DNA of 64,000 nt from Streptomyces hundungensis (GCF_003627815.1 NZ_CP032698.1:7378001-7442000); one strand, 5' to 3'. Shown: positions 8,318 through 18,191, counted from the stretch's first letter. Notes: generated from the sequence alone by a model not told the origin. A program made the numbers and translations.

Positions 8318-8908
8318 TCACGCCCCGGGCGGCTCCTCACCCAGGGCGTCGAGGGCCTCGGTCAGCCAGCCGATCCAGAACGACTCCAGCTCGATTCCGC
8401 CGCGCAGCACGAGATGGCGCAGCCGGTCCTGCTCGCCGTTCCGGTCCTCGCCGTGCCCGTTCTCCCCGTCCTGGTTCTCGCCGTTCCGGCCCGGCGGGAA
8501 GTCCTTCGACTCGATCCCGCTGTACGTCGCCAACTGGGCGCGGTGCAGGGCGAGATGGCGCTCCAGTTCGGCCCGCAGGCCCCCGGTGCCGATCACCGCC
8601 GCCGCCCGCATCCGCACCAGCAGGGGGTCCCGCATCGGCTTGGGGTCCTGCCCGGCCGCCGCCCACTGGGCGAGCTCGGCCCGGCCCGCGGGCAGCACCT
8701 CGTACCGCTTCTTCTGCCCACGGGCCGGAGCGGCGCCGGGCAGCGCGCGAATGAGGCCCCGCTGCTCCAGCTTGCCCAGCTCGCGATAGATCTGCTGATG
8801 CGTCGCCGACCAGAAGTAGCCGATCGACTTGTCGAAGCGGCGTGTCAGCTCAAGCCCCGATGAGGGCTTTTCCAGCAGGGCGGTCAAGATCGCGTGCGGG
8901 AGGGACAT
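8318..8908 (-). CDS. PadR family transcriptional regulator
   Basis: A 196-residue PadR/Vinculin-like regulator. The N-terminal winged helix reads A-I-L-T-A-L-L-E, G-L-E-L-T-R-R-F, then the recognition helix A-T-H-Q-Q-I-Y-R-E-L-G-K-L-E-Q-R-G-L-I. The C-terminal half is the helical dimerisation domain, split by a low-complexity Asn-Gly-Glu-Asp-rich insertion at about residues 140-160. PadR proteins usually repress detoxification or catabolic genes. It starts 25 nt after the FadH-like gene on the same strand and is probably co-transcribed. A 22-bp palindrome upstream of that gene is the likely binding site, giving an autoregulated two-gene operon. Confidence 0.9.
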   Translation of the reverse strand: MSLPHAILTALLEKPSSGLELTRRFDKSIGYFWSATHQQIYRELGKLEQRGLIRALPGAAPARGQKKRYEVLPAGRAELAQWAAAGQDPKPMRDPLLVRMRAAAVIGTGGLRAELERHLALHRAQLATYSGIESKDFPPGRNGENQDGENGHGEDRNGEQDRLRHLVLRGGIELESFWIGWLTEALDALGEEPPGA

Positions 8909-8933
8909 GACCGCATCCTAGGTTCGGACCGGC

Positions 8934-11045
<2,112 letters not shown>

Positions 11046-11837
11046 TCACACCCAGGGCGGTGGCCCCTCGGGGGCGAGCTGGTGCACGTCGAACAGGACG
11101 GCGGCCTCCACGCCGAGCGCCGGTCCCGAGGAGCGCGCGATCCAGGTCAGGAAGGGGCGCGGCTCGAAGTTGCCGGCCTCCGCGCCCAGCCCCTTGGTGT
11201 ACTCGGCGTGCGCGGTCAGCGAGGCGATACCCCGCTCAAGGGGCTCGCCGGTCACGTCCACGCCGTGGGTGGGACGCTCCGGGCCGGCGAAGGCTACGAA
11301 GCGCACGCCGGGCCATGGTTCGAGGCCCTCGTCGGCGAGCTCCGGGAAGATCCAGCGGTTCCCGGCGTCCCGGGCGGCATCCAGTGCCGCGAGCCCCACG
11401 GCCCGGTGGTCGGCCTGGTTGACGAGGCCGCCGATCATCCGGATCGTGTACGCGCCCGAGACCATCACGTCGGGCCGGAAGCGGCGGATGGCGCGGACGA
11501 TGTCGCGGCGCAGTTCGGTCCCGTACGCGACGACACCGTCCCTGTGGCCGAGGAACTCCACGTCGCTCACGCCGACCTCGCGTGCGCCGGCCCGCTCCTC
11601 CGCCTCGCGCAGCGGCGCGGCGCGGTCGGGGTGGATGCCGTCGATGCCGGCTTCGCCGCGGGTGGCGAGGAGGTAGCCGACCTGTTTGCCCTGGGCGGTC
11701 CAGCGGGCCACGGCCGAGGCGGTGCCGTACTCGATGTCGTCGGGGTGGGCCACGACTGCGAGGCAGCGGGTCCAGTCCTCGGGGAGGTGGGGGAGGTGGG
11801 GCGGGGTGGTGCCGCCGATGTCGTTGAAGGCACTCAT
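11046..11837 (-). CDS. PIG-L family zinc-dependent deacetylase
   Basis: A 263-residue protein with the family motif A-H-P-D-D (residues ~31-35) that supplies two zinc ligands and the catalytic Asp. A distal Asn-Gln-Ala-Asp-His-Arg-Ala-Val segment near residue 142 supplies the third zinc-binding His. The family removes N-acetyl groups from GlcNAc-containing substrates such as the mycothiol intermediate, mycothiol conjugates or natural products. This member's fold ends in a substrate loop H-A-E-Y-T-K-G unlike MshB or Mca, so the substrate is unknown. The ATG at 11837 is the only sensible start. It lies upstream of fadH-padR on the same strand but is separated by that operon's own operator. Confidence 0.85.
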   Translation of the reverse strand: MSAFNDIGGTTPPHLPHLPEDWTRCLAVVAHPDDIEYGTASAVARWTAQGKQVGYLLATRGEAGIDGIHPDRAAPLREAEERAGAREVGVSDVEFLGHRDGVVAYGTELRRDIVRAIRRFRPDVMVSGAYTIRMIGGLVNQADHRAVGLAALDAARDAGNRWIFPELADEGLEPWPGVRFVAFAGPERPTHGVDVTGEPLERGIASLTAHAEYTKGLGAEAGNFEPRPFLTWIARSSGPALGVEAAVLFDVHQLAPEGPPPWV

Positions 11838-11888
11838 GCCTTCATAATGGCTCCGCGCCCCTTAGCCCGACACCGGACCCCACCCGGC

Positions 11889-12160
11889 GGGGCTCCGCCC
11901 CAGCCCCGGTTCTCCCGCCCACCCGCCCATGACGGGGGTTGGCTGGCCCCGGCCCCCTGGGGCTCCGCCCCAGACCCCGAGGCCCTTTGCCCACCCACCC
12001 GCCCGTGCAGCGGGCTGGTTGGTTCCGGCCCCCCCTGGGGCTCCGCCCCAGACCCCGACGCGTTTGCCCACCCTCCCGCCCGTAGGCGCAGGGTTGGATG
12101 GCCCCGGCCCCTGGGGCTCCGCCCCAGACCCCGTTCGCGCCTTAAGGGCGCTCGTCCTCA
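11889..12160. repeat. Four-copy GC-rich intergenic repeat (family B)
   Basis: A short dyad, GGGGC-TCC-GCCCC flanked by CAGMCCCCG, occurs at 11889, 11957, 12035 and 12111, about 70-80 bp apart. Three copies carry the longer CTGGGG...CCCCAG stem. The last copy continues into GTTCGCGCCTTAAGGGCGCTCGTCCTCAA (written here only to identify it with the near copy at 43353). Hairpins of this kind commonly sit downstream of Streptomyces genes and may act in termination or mRNA stability. No coding sequence is present. Confidence 0.75.
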
Positions 12161-12234
12161 ATCTCCCCCAAGGCCTTAAGGGCCAGGGGGGACCCCCATG
12201 ACGGGCTGAAGGTGCCCCCGCACCGAGTGGTTAA

Positions 12235-12490
12235 GGGGCGCGGGGAACTGCGCGACCAGCCCCGCACGGTCCGCGGACGAATGCGGGTTTCCAGGGGCGC
12301 GAGGAACTGCGCGAGAAGCGGGCACGGCCCGCACCCGGCCGAGGCATTTAGGGGCGCGGGGAACTGCGCGACCAGCCACGCACGGCTGGCAGCCGAAAAC
12401 GGGTTTTCAGGGGCGCGGGGAGCTGCGCGAGAAGTGGGCACGGGCCGCAGGCGGCCGGGGATTCAGGGGCGCGGGGAACTGCGCGGGGCT
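12235..12490. repeat. Five-copy tandem repeat (family A), ~58-bp period
   Basis: The core GGGGCGCGGGGAACTGCGCG recurs at 12235, 12294, 12351, 12410 and 12466, with spacings of 59, 57, 59 and 56 bp and small variants (gagg for gggg, agctg for aactg). The intervals alternate between accagcc- and agaagcgggcacgg-type tails. This is a known-looking Streptomyces intergenic repeat; a further single copy in reverse orientation forms the end of the kinase gene at 29682. No gene is seen in 11838-12491. Confidence 0.8.
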
Positions 12491-12491
12491 G

Positions 12492-12901
12492 CTAGGTCTT
12501 GCGGTAGGTTCTGGCTTCCGCCGCCGCCGCGACCACCGCCTCAAGCCCCGCCCCCGCCGACGCACTCACCACCGCCGCCACCGCCCCCTCCACGAACGGC
12601 GCGTCCAACAGCCGCGTGCCGGTGGGGAGTTCGTCGCCCTCGGCGAGCAGGGCCTTGACCGTGAGGACCGCGCTGCCCAGGTCCACCAGGACGGCCACAC
12701 CGGCGCCCCGGTCCACGGACCGCGCGGCCCGTACGATGCGCTCCTCGCTCGTGCCGAGGCCCCCGTCGGGCAGGCCGCCGGCGGGGGCGAGGGGGCCTGG
12801 GCGCCGCCGCCCGCGAGCCCCCGCGCCAGCTCGGCCACGGACTCCGCCACCGCCGCGCTGTGCGACACCAGCACCACCCCCACCAGGGGCTCCCCGCTCA
12901 C
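12492..12901 (-). pseudogene. dhaM: dhaM, PTS-dependent dihydroxyacetone kinase phosphotransfer subunit, frameshifted
   Basis: DhaM passes phosphate from HPr to DhaL-ADP. The first part starts at a GTG overlapping the dhaL stop (GTGA at 12898-12901) and reads V-G-V-V-L-V-S-H-S-A-A-V-A-E-S, where the His at about residue 14 is the phosphorylated one. After Gly-Gly-Gly-Ala the frame is lost near 12795, in a C-rich run. The rest of DhaM continues in another frame (G-G-L-P-D-G-G-L-G-T-S-E-E-R-I-V-R-A-A to the end at 12492). One missing C in the run at about 12790-12795 would restore a normal ~136-residue protein. It is either a real lesion disabling the kinase or a homopolymer sequencing error. 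Confidence 0.8.
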
Positions 12902-13512
12902 GCGGCGGCCTCCGCGAGGGCGCCCATCAGCAGGGCCGCCGAGGTCGCCCCCGGATCCTGATGGCCCACCGAGCGCTCTCCGAGATAGCTGGCCCGCCCC
13001 TTGCGGGCCCGTAGCGGTACGGTCGCGAGCGCACCCGCGTCGGCCGCCTCGGCCGCCGCCGCGAACGACGCGCCGAGCGCCTCGACCGCGGGCAGCAGCG
13101 CGTCCAGCATCGTCTTGTCCCCGGCGGCCGCCCCGCCCAGCTGCGCGACCGCGGCGACCCCGGCGCCGAGCGCCTCGGCCAGCCGCTCCCTGTCGACCTC
13201 GGTGGCGTCGCCGAGCGCCTTGCCCGCGCGCCGCAGCAGCGTCCCGTACAAGGGGCCGGAGGCGCCGCCGACCGTGGAGATCAACTGCCGTCCGGCGAGG
13301 GCGAGTACGGCCCCCGGAGTGTCCGGCGTCTCCTTGGTGAGCACCTCGGTCACGGTGGTGAAGCCGCGCCGCAGATTGGCTCCGTGGTCGGCGTCTCCGA
13401 TCGCCGAGTCGAGGTCGGTAAGGCGGGCCGCCTCCCGGTCCACCGCGGCGGCGGTGACGGACATCCAGCGGCACATGAACGCGGCGTCGAGCACAGGCCC
13501 TCCCTCAGGCAT
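12898..13512 (-). CDS. dhaL: Dihydroxyacetone kinase ADP-binding subunit DhaL
   Basis: A 204-residue helical barrel protein. It has the magnesium/ADP-binding motif I-G-D-A-D-H-G-A-N-L-R-R-G near residues 38-50, the G-G-A-S-G-P-L-Y-G loop near 82-90, G-D-K-T-M-L-D-A-L, and a C-terminal R-A-S-Y-L-G-E-R-S-V-G-H-Q-D-P-G-A segment. These are the DhaL/Dak2 signatures. DhaL holds ADP as a cofactor that DhaM rephosphorylates, and it transfers phosphate to dihydroxyacetone bound on DhaK. It starts 4 bp after dhaK and overlaps dhaM by 4 bp, so the three genes form one operon. Confidence 0.95.
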   Translation of the reverse strand: MPEGGPVLDAAFMCRWMSVTAAAVDREAARLTDLDSAIGDADHGANLRRGFTTVTEVLTKETPDTPGAVLALAGRQLISTVGGASGPLYGTLLRRAGKALGDATEVDRERLAEALGAGVAAVAQLGGAAAGDKTMLDALLPAVEALGASFAAAAEAADAGALATVPLRARKGRASYLGERSVGHQDPGATSAALLMGALAEAAA

Positions 13513-13516
13513 CGGT

Positions 13517-14509
13517 TCAGCGACCCCAGCGCAGCGCGGGCGTGTCGACCGGGGCGTCCCACAGCCGCAGCAGCTCCTCGTCGACCTGACAGAGCGTCAC
13601 CGAGCAGCCCGCCATGTCCAGCGAGGTCACGTAGTTACCGACGAGGGTACGGGCCACCGGCACGCCCCGCTCGGCCAGCACCCGGTGCACCTCGGCGTTG
13701 AATCCGTACAGTTCGAGCAGGGGCGTGGCCCCCATGCCGTTGACCAGGAGCAGTACGGGGCTGGTGGGGCGCAGCTCGTCCAGGACGACCTGTACGGCGT
13801 AGTCGGCGATCTCTCGCGACGTCATCATCGCCCGCCGCTCGCGCCCCGGCTCGCCGTGAATGCCCACCCCCAACTCCAGCTCGCCGGGCGGGAGTTCAAA
13901 GGTAGGGCTGCCTTTGGCGGGGGTGGTGCACGCGGTCAGCGCGACCCCGAAACTGCGTGCGCTCGCGTTCACCTGCCGGGCGATCGCCTCGACCCGCTCC
14001 AGCGGGGCGCCCTCCGCGGCGGCCGCTCCGGCGATCTTCTCCACGAACAGCGTCGCCCCGGTGCCGCGCCGCCCCGCCGTGTACAGGCTGTCGTTCACCG
14101 CGACGTCGTCGTCGACCAGCACCTTGGCGATGACGACGCCCTCGTCCTCGGCGAGCTCGGCCGCCATGTCGAAGTTCAGGACGTCGCCCGTGTAGTTCTT
14201 GACGACGAACAGCACCCCGGCGCCGCCGTCAACGGCCGCCGCCGCCCGCACCATCTGGTCCGGCACCGGCGAGGTGAACACCTCGCCGGGGCACGCCGCG
14301 GACAGCATCCCCGGCCCCACGAACCCGGCGTGCAGGGGCTCGTGGCCCGAGCCGCCGCCCGAGACGAGGCCCACCTGCCCTGCCACCGGCGCGTCCCGCC
14401 GGACCACCACCCGGTTCTCGACGTCCACCGTGAGCGAGGGATGCGCGGCGGCGATCCCGCGCAGCGCGTCGGCCACGACTGTCTCGGGCACGTTGATGAG
14501 CATGTTCAC
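13517..14509 (-). CDS. dhaK: Dihydroxyacetone kinase substrate-binding subunit DhaK
   Basis: A 330-residue protein of normal DhaK length. Motifs: G-G-G-S-G-H-E-P-L-H-A-G-F-V-G near residues 48-62, K-N-Y-T-G-D-V-L-N-F, and G-V-G-I-H-G-E-P-G near residue 212, where the His forms the covalent hemiaminal with dihydroxyacetone. ATG 14512, GTG 14509 and ATG 14503 are all in frame. I chose GTG 14509 because it sits 5 nt after GGAGG and gives the family N-terminus x-x-M-L-I-N. It heads dhaK-dhaL-dhaM, which converts dihydroxyacetone to its phosphate using PEP via the PTS. The secreted GDPD upstream may provide glycerol for the same pathway. Confidence 0.95.
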   Translation of the reverse strand: MNMLINVPETVVADALRGIAAAHPSLTVDVENRVVVRRDAPVAGQVGLVSGGGSGHEPLHAGFVGPGMLSAACPGEVFTSPVPDQMVRAAAAVDGGAGVLFVVKNYTGDVLNFDMAAELAEDEGVVIAKVLVDDDVAVNDSLYTAGRRGTGATLFVEKIAGAAAAEGAPLERVEAIARQVNASARSFGVALTACTTPAKGSPTFELPPGELELGVGIHGEPGRERRAMMTSREIADYAVQVVLDELRPTSPVLLLVNGMGATPLLELYGFNAEVHRVLAERGVPVARTLVGNYVTSLDMAGCSVTLCQVDEELLRLWDAPVDTPALRWGR

Positions 14510-14571
14510 CATGACCTCCAGGGCGAGACGTGCGAAGTGCGACGGCCCCAGTATCACGCGACGCTCCCGAT

Positions 14572-14635
14572 CATGTCCGGTGGTGGGGCATCAGGCCGTC
14601 CCGCATGTCCGGTGGTGGGGCATCAGGCCGTCCCG
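14572..14635. repeat. Exact 32-bp tandem duplication at the 3' end of the GDPD gene
   Basis: Two identical 32-bp units abut at 14572-14603 and 14604-14635. The unit starts CATGTCCGGTGG and ends GGCCGTCCCG. The second unit contains the last four codons and stop of the GDPD gene; the first is a non-coding copy lying in the dhaK leader. Confidence 0.85.
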
Positions 14636-15513
14636 GGCCGGATCCGCCGGGTCGCCTTCGCGATGACGTCCGGGCGGTTGGTGATGACGCCGTTCACGCC
14701 GAGCCCGACGAGCCGGGCGGCGGCCGGCCCGCTGTCGACGGTCCAGGCGTTCACGCGCATCGGGGCCCGGTGCGGTCCGGGGGTGGCGTGAACGGCCTTG
14801 ACGTACGCGGACGTCACCGTCCGCTGCTCGGGGTTGATCTGGTCGGCGAACGCGGCGTACCGCTTGAGCTGTGAGACCGGCGGGTTGCCGAGGAAGCCGG
14901 TGCGCACCGCGGGGCGCAGCCGGTGGGTGGTGCGCAGCGCGGGGGCGCTGAAGCTCTGCACGACCAGGCGCCGGGCGATGTGCGGCCCGTCGAGCCAGCC
15001 GGCCCGGGCCAGGGCGCGCAGGGTCTGGCCCTCGATGCCCGGGTACAGCTCCGGCCGTTTGAGTTCCAGGAGCAGTCCCTGGCCCGTGCGGTCGAGTCGG
15101 CGCAGATACTCCGCGAGCGTGGGGACGCGCTCGCCGCGGAAGCGGGGCGCGAACCAGCCGCCCGCGTCCAGGGTCTTGATCTCGGCCAGGGTGAACGAGC
15201 CGACCGACCAGGGCGACCGTCCGGGGTAGCGCCGCTTGGCGTCGGTGGTGCGTTCCAGGGTGGTGTCGTGGATGACGACGAGCGCGCCGTCGCGGGTGCG
15301 CTGGACGTCGTTCTCGACCCAGTGGGCCCCGAGGTCGGCGGCCCGCTGTACGGAACTGAGGGTGTTCTCCGGAGCGTAGGCCGCGGCCCCGCGATGCCCG
15401 TAGACGGTGACGGGCCCGGCCGCGCGAGCCTGCGCCGCGGGGGCGGGCAGGGCGAGGGCGAGCGCCCCGCACAGGGTGGTGGCGACGGTGGACAGGGCGG
15501 TGCGGCGGCGCAT
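14623..15513 (-). CDS. Secreted glycerophosphodiester phosphodiesterase
   Basis: A 296-residue exported enzyme. Residues 1-31 are a signal peptide (M-R-R-R-T-A start, hydrophobic core, A-x-A cleavage near A-Q-A). The GDPD barrel begins V-Y-G-H-R-G-A-A-A-Y-A-P-E-N-T, holding the catalytic His and the Arg/Glu of the HRG...PEN motif. It continues with W-V-E-N-D-V-Q and V-I-H-D-T-T-L-E-R, supplying the metal ligands and second His. It hydrolyses glycerophosphodiesters to glycerol-3-phosphate and an alcohol. The ATG at 15513 follows GAGGAA by 7 nt. It lies directly upstream of dhaKLM on the same strand. Its last codons lie in a 32-bp duplication. Confidence 0.92.
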   Translation of the reverse strand: MRRRTALSTVATTLCGALALALPAPAAQARAAGPVTVYGHRGAAAYAPENTLSSVQRAADLGAHWVENDVQRTRDGALVVIHDTTLERTTDAKRRYPGRSPWSVGSFTLAEIKTLDAGGWFAPRFRGERVPTLAEYLRRLDRTGQGLLLELKRPELYPGIEGQTLRALARAGWLDGPHIARRLVVQSFSAPALRTTHRLRPAVRTGFLGNPPVSQLKRYAAFADQINPEQRTVTSAYVKAVHATPGPHRAPMRVNAWTVDSGPAAARLVGLGVNGVITNRPDVIAKATRRIRPGTA

Positions 15514-15787
15514 GGGCACTTCCTCACGACGGCTCGGATCGACGTCCGCCGAGGGTGCCAGGCCGCCCCCGCCGCGGCGCGGCCCGCCATGGGGCATCCG
15601 CCGAGATGCCCGGCGCGTTCCCCGGTGCGGGTGGCATCCGTTCGCGCAGGAGGCCCAGGGGCGAGCATCTGAGCGGGCGCGGCGGCCACCCGCTCCCGCT
15701 CCGAGCAGAGGTGGCGGCCCGGATCCCGCGCCTGCCCGCGCGGCGCGGACCGGGGCCGCCCAATGAGCGTCCGGAGGGTGCCGGAAC
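15514..15787. other. Non-coding interval between ThrRS and GDPD genes
   Basis: 274 bp of GC-rich DNA downstream of the short ThrRS and upstream of GDPD. I see no convincing hairpin with a U-run, no good promoter hexamers and no small gene; short Cys/Arg-rich frames here lack ribosome-binding sites. Confidence 0.5.
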
Positions 15788-17029
15788 TCAGCCGCTGGCC
15801 GCCAACTCACCCTGGTGGTCCCAGAGTTGGGCGCTGCGGGACGACACGAGCGCACCGACGCGCCGCAGGAGCTCGGCGGTCGCCAGCGCCGCCGGGTGGC
15901 GGCCGTCGCGCAACCGCAGGGCCACCTCGCCCGCCGCGTCCTCCCGGGCGCCGATCACCGCCTGGTACGGGACGAGGCGGGCCGCCCGGATGCGAGCGCC
16001 GAGGGAGCCCTGTTCGGGGCCGGCGAGCTCCGCGCGCAGACCCTCGGCCAGGGCCCGCTCCACCAATGCGGCCCCGGCCTCGACCTGTGCGTCCGAGACG
16101 GGCGCGACCACCAGTTGGACGGGCGCGAGCCAGGCCGGGAAGGCGCCACCGTGGAGCTCGATGAGGTGGGCGACGGCGCGTTCCATGCTGCCGATGATGC
16201 TGCGGTGGACCATCACCGGACGGTGCCGGGCGCCGTCCGGGCCGATGTAGTGCAGATCGAATTGCTCCGGCTGGTGGAAGTCGATCTGCACGGTGGACAA
16301 GGTGGCCTCGCGGCCCGAGGCGTCGGCGATCTGCACATCGATCTTCGGCCCGTAGAACGCGGCCTCGCCCTCGACCGCCTCGTACGGCACCCCACTGGCA
16401 TCGAGGACCTCGGTCAGCAGGGCGGCGGCCCGCTCCCACATGCCGGCGTCCGCGACGTACTTGTCGCCGGAGCCTGGCAGCGAGAGCCGGTAGCGGGCCG
16501 GGCGGATGCCCAGCGCTTCGTACGCGCGGCCGATCAGATCGAGGGCGGCCCGCGCCTCCTCGGCGGCCTGGTCCAGGGTGCAGAAGACGTGGGCGTCATT
16601 GAGCTGGATCGCCCGCACCCGGGTCAGGCCGCCGAGCACGCCGGACGGTTCGGATCGGTACATGCCGCCCAACTCGGCCATGCGCAGCGGCAGTTCGCGG
16701 TAGCTGTGGGCGCGGGAGCGGTAGATCAGGGCGTGGTGGGGGCACAGGCTGGGGCGCAGCACGACCTGTTCGGCGCCCAGCTCCATCGGCGGGAACATGT
16801 CCTCGCTGTAGTGCGACCAGTGCCCGGAGATCTCGTACAGCTCCCGCTTGCCGAGCACCGGCGAGTACACGTGCCGGTATCCGGCCAGGCGTTCGGTCTC
16901 GCGCACGTACTCCTCCAGGGCGTGCCGCACGGCCGCGCCGTTCGGCAGCCAGTAGGGCAGTCCCGCTCCCATCAGCGGGTCGGTGTCGAACAGGTCGAGT
17001 TCGCGGCCGAGTCGGCGGTGGTCGTGCAC
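15788..17029 (-). CDS. thrS2: Short threonyl-tRNA synthetase (catalytic plus anticodon-binding domains only)
   Basis: A 413-residue class II synthetase, about 245 residues shorter than a housekeeping ThrRS. The TGS and editing domains are absent and the protein opens directly in the catalytic core. Motif 2 lies at M-Y-R-S-E-P-S-G...D-A-H-V-F-C and motif 3 at V-H-R-S-I-I-G-S-M-E-R. The zinc ligands that select threonine are kept as C96, H147 and H275. Residues ~305-413 form the anticodon-binding domain. It should charge tRNA-Thr but cannot proofread Ser-tRNA in cis. The GTG at 17029 follows GAGGAG by 6 nt. It is preceded by a Thr-codon leader ORF and an attenuator. S. coelicolor also has a short second ThrRS. 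A backup or drug-resistant role is inference. Confidence 0.9.
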   Translation of the reverse strand: MHDHRRLGRELDLFDTDPLMGAGLPYWLPNGAAVRHALEEYVRETERLAGYRHVYSPVLGKRELYEISGHWSHYSEDMFPPMELGAEQVVLRPSLCPHHALIYRSRAHSYRELPLRMAELGGMYRSEPSGVLGGLTRVRAIQLNDAHVFCTLDQAAEEARAALDLIGRAYEALGIRPARYRLSLPGSGDKYVADAGMWERAAALLTEVLDASGVPYEAVEGEAAFYGPKIDVQIADASGREATLSTVQIDFHQPEQFDLHYIGPDGARHRPVMVHRSIIGSMERAVAHLIELHGGAFPAWLAPVQLVVAPVSDAQVEAGAALVERALAEGLRAELAGPEQGSLGARIRAARLVPYQAVIGAREDAAGEVALRLRDGRHPAALATAELLRRVGALVSSRSAQLWDHQGELAASG

Positions 17030-17072
17030 GGGGGGCTCCTCGCGGTCTCTGGGGGACGAGTGACCGCACGGA

Positions 17073-17104
17073 AAAGCCCCGGGGCCACTCGGCCCCGGGG
17101 CTTT
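17073..17104 (-). terminator. Attenuator hairpin in the ThrRS leader
   Basis: AAAGCCCCGGGGCC, a 4-nt loop, then its exact complement GGCCCCGGGGCTTT. This gives a 14-bp stem that on the minus strand is followed by TTTTCC. It sits 14 nt after the leader-peptide stop and 43 nt before the ThrRS start, so it would end transcription before thrS2 unless prevented. A GUCCCGG stretch inside the leader ORF (17127-17133) can pair with CCGGGGC in the 5' arm (one G-U pair) as an antiterminator. Confidence 0.8.
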
Positions 17105-17118
17105 GACGTACACAGCTG

Positions 17119-17175
17119 TCAGCGCGCCGGGACACTCTCCGGCGTCGTCGTCCACTGCACAGCCGCACGCTTCAT
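17119..17175 (-). CDS. Thr-rich leader peptide of the ThrRS attenuator
   Basis: An 18-residue ORF, MKRAAVQWTTTPESVPAR, with three consecutive ACG threonine codons (17143-17151) just upstream of a threonyl-tRNA synthetase and its leader terminator. This is the classic layout of ribosome-mediated attenuation: scarce Thr-tRNA stalls the ribosome on the Thr run and favours readthrough. There is no clear ribosome-binding site, but TAGCTT lies 7 nt before the ATG at the spacing of a -10 box, so the transcript may begin at the ATG and be leaderless. That point is inference. The ORF is in a different frame from ThrRS and ends at TGA. Confidence 0.75.
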   Translation of the reverse strand: MKRAAVQWTTTPESVPAR

Positions 17176-17277
17176 GCCGCTGAAGCTAACAGCCCGGCTG
17201 TGGTTGCCGCGCCCCTTTTTTCGCGCCCCCGCTTCGAACCGGAACGGCCCAGGGGGAGTGTGGGGGGGGCGATGGGC

Positions 17278-17526
17278 TCACTCCTTGCCCTCGTAACGCC
17301 GCTCGAACCGGGCGATCCGGCCCTCCGTGTCCACCGTCCGGGCCTTGCCGGTGTAGAAGGGGTGGCTCTCCGCGGAGATCTCCACGTCGATGACCGGATA
17401 GGTGTTCCCATCGTCCCAGTCGATGGTCTCGTCGCTGGTCGCGGTCGAGCGGGTGAGGAAGGCGAATCCGGCCGCCCGGTCACGGAAGACGACCGGCTGG
17501 TACGGGGGTTGCTTGTCGCGCTGCAT
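17278..17526 (-). CDS. rpmE2: Ribosomal protein L31 type B (zinc-free paralogue)
   Basis: An 82-residue L31 with the family core [16 protein letters not shown] and a C-terminal R-F-E-R-R-Y. It contains no cysteine at all, so it lacks the CxxC zinc ribbon of type A L31. In actinomycetes such C-minus copies replace the zinc form when zinc is scarce and are often under Zur. I found no AT-rich Zur-type box near this gene, so that control is not supported here. It starts 19 bp after the DUF5709 gene stop with a GGAG site and is probably co-transcribed with it. Confidence 0.95.
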   Translation of the reverse strand: MQRDKQPPYQPVVFRDRAAGFAFLTRSTATSDETIDWDDGNTYPVIDVEISAESHPFYTGKARTVDTEGRIARFERRYEGKE

Positions 17527-17545
17527 GGGGGCTCCGGGTGGTCGG

Positions 17546-18061
17546 TCAGCGGGTGTCGCCGGATTCGGTGCCGGCGGGGTCCTCGAAGCCGTCGAGGTCT
17601 GCGGTGTCGTCCTCGTCGACGATGTGCATGGCCGCCTCCTCCGCCGAGGCGGCGGCCCCGTCGATGCCCACGTCGGTGGCGAGCAGCCGGGTCTCGTCGT
17701 CGGGGTGGGCGCCCTCGTCGGGGGCCACGAGGCGCCCGGCGCGGGCGCCGCCGACCTCGTTGTCGCGCGGCTCGCCGTCGGTGTCCCAGGTGTCGCCGAT
17801 GCCGTCGCCCTCGGCCGCGGCCGCCTCGGGGACCTCGGTGGCCAGGCGCTGCTCCAGGCTGTCGCCGCGCAGCCGCTCGGCGGCCGTCACCCCGGTGCTT
17901 TCCACGGCCCAGGGCCGATCCGGCGGGGAGTAGCCGACGTCGAGGGGGTCCGGGGGCCCGTCGTCCAGAGTGTCCTCGGCGCCGAGAAGGCCCTCGTCGT
18001 CCTGGACCTCGGAGCCGTCGGGCTGGTAGACCTCGTCCCCCCATGCCTCGCTGTCGACCAC
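17546..18061 (-). CDS. DUF5709 family acidic protein
   Basis: A 171-residue very acidic, cytoplasmic protein, rich in Asp, Glu and Gly with few hydrophobic runs. Features such as [20 protein letters not shown] and the terminal D-L-D-G-F-E-D-P fit the DUF5709 family of actinomycetes, whose role is unknown. The GTG at 18061 is 6 nt after AGGAGG; the long frame continuing upstream to 20260 is an artefact. It leads an operon with L31 and is divergent from an epimerase across a region holding a 14-bp palindrome. Confidence 0.75.
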   Translation of the reverse strand: MVDSEAWGDEVYQPDGSEVQDDEGLLGAEDTLDDGPPDPLDVGYSPPDRPWAVESTGVTAAERLRGDSLEQRLATEVPEAAAAEGDGIGDTWDTDGEPRDNEVGGARAGRLVAPDEGAHPDDETRLLATDVGIDGAAASAEEAAMHIVDEDDTADLDGFEDPAGTESGDTR

Positions 18062-18191
18062 GGCTACCTCCTGGGTCGCGACCGGTGGCTCGTACGCCGC
18101 TCGGTGCGATCCGGCAGCCGTCCCCAGTCTCGGCTCGGTCCGCCGCCCGGCACCACCGCACGCCAGCCACCCGGGTGAGCGCCAGATCACT

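Noticed and set aside
11862..12161. A frame coding repeated G-A-P-G-G segments
   Set aside because: It is the translation of intergenic repeats; no start signal.
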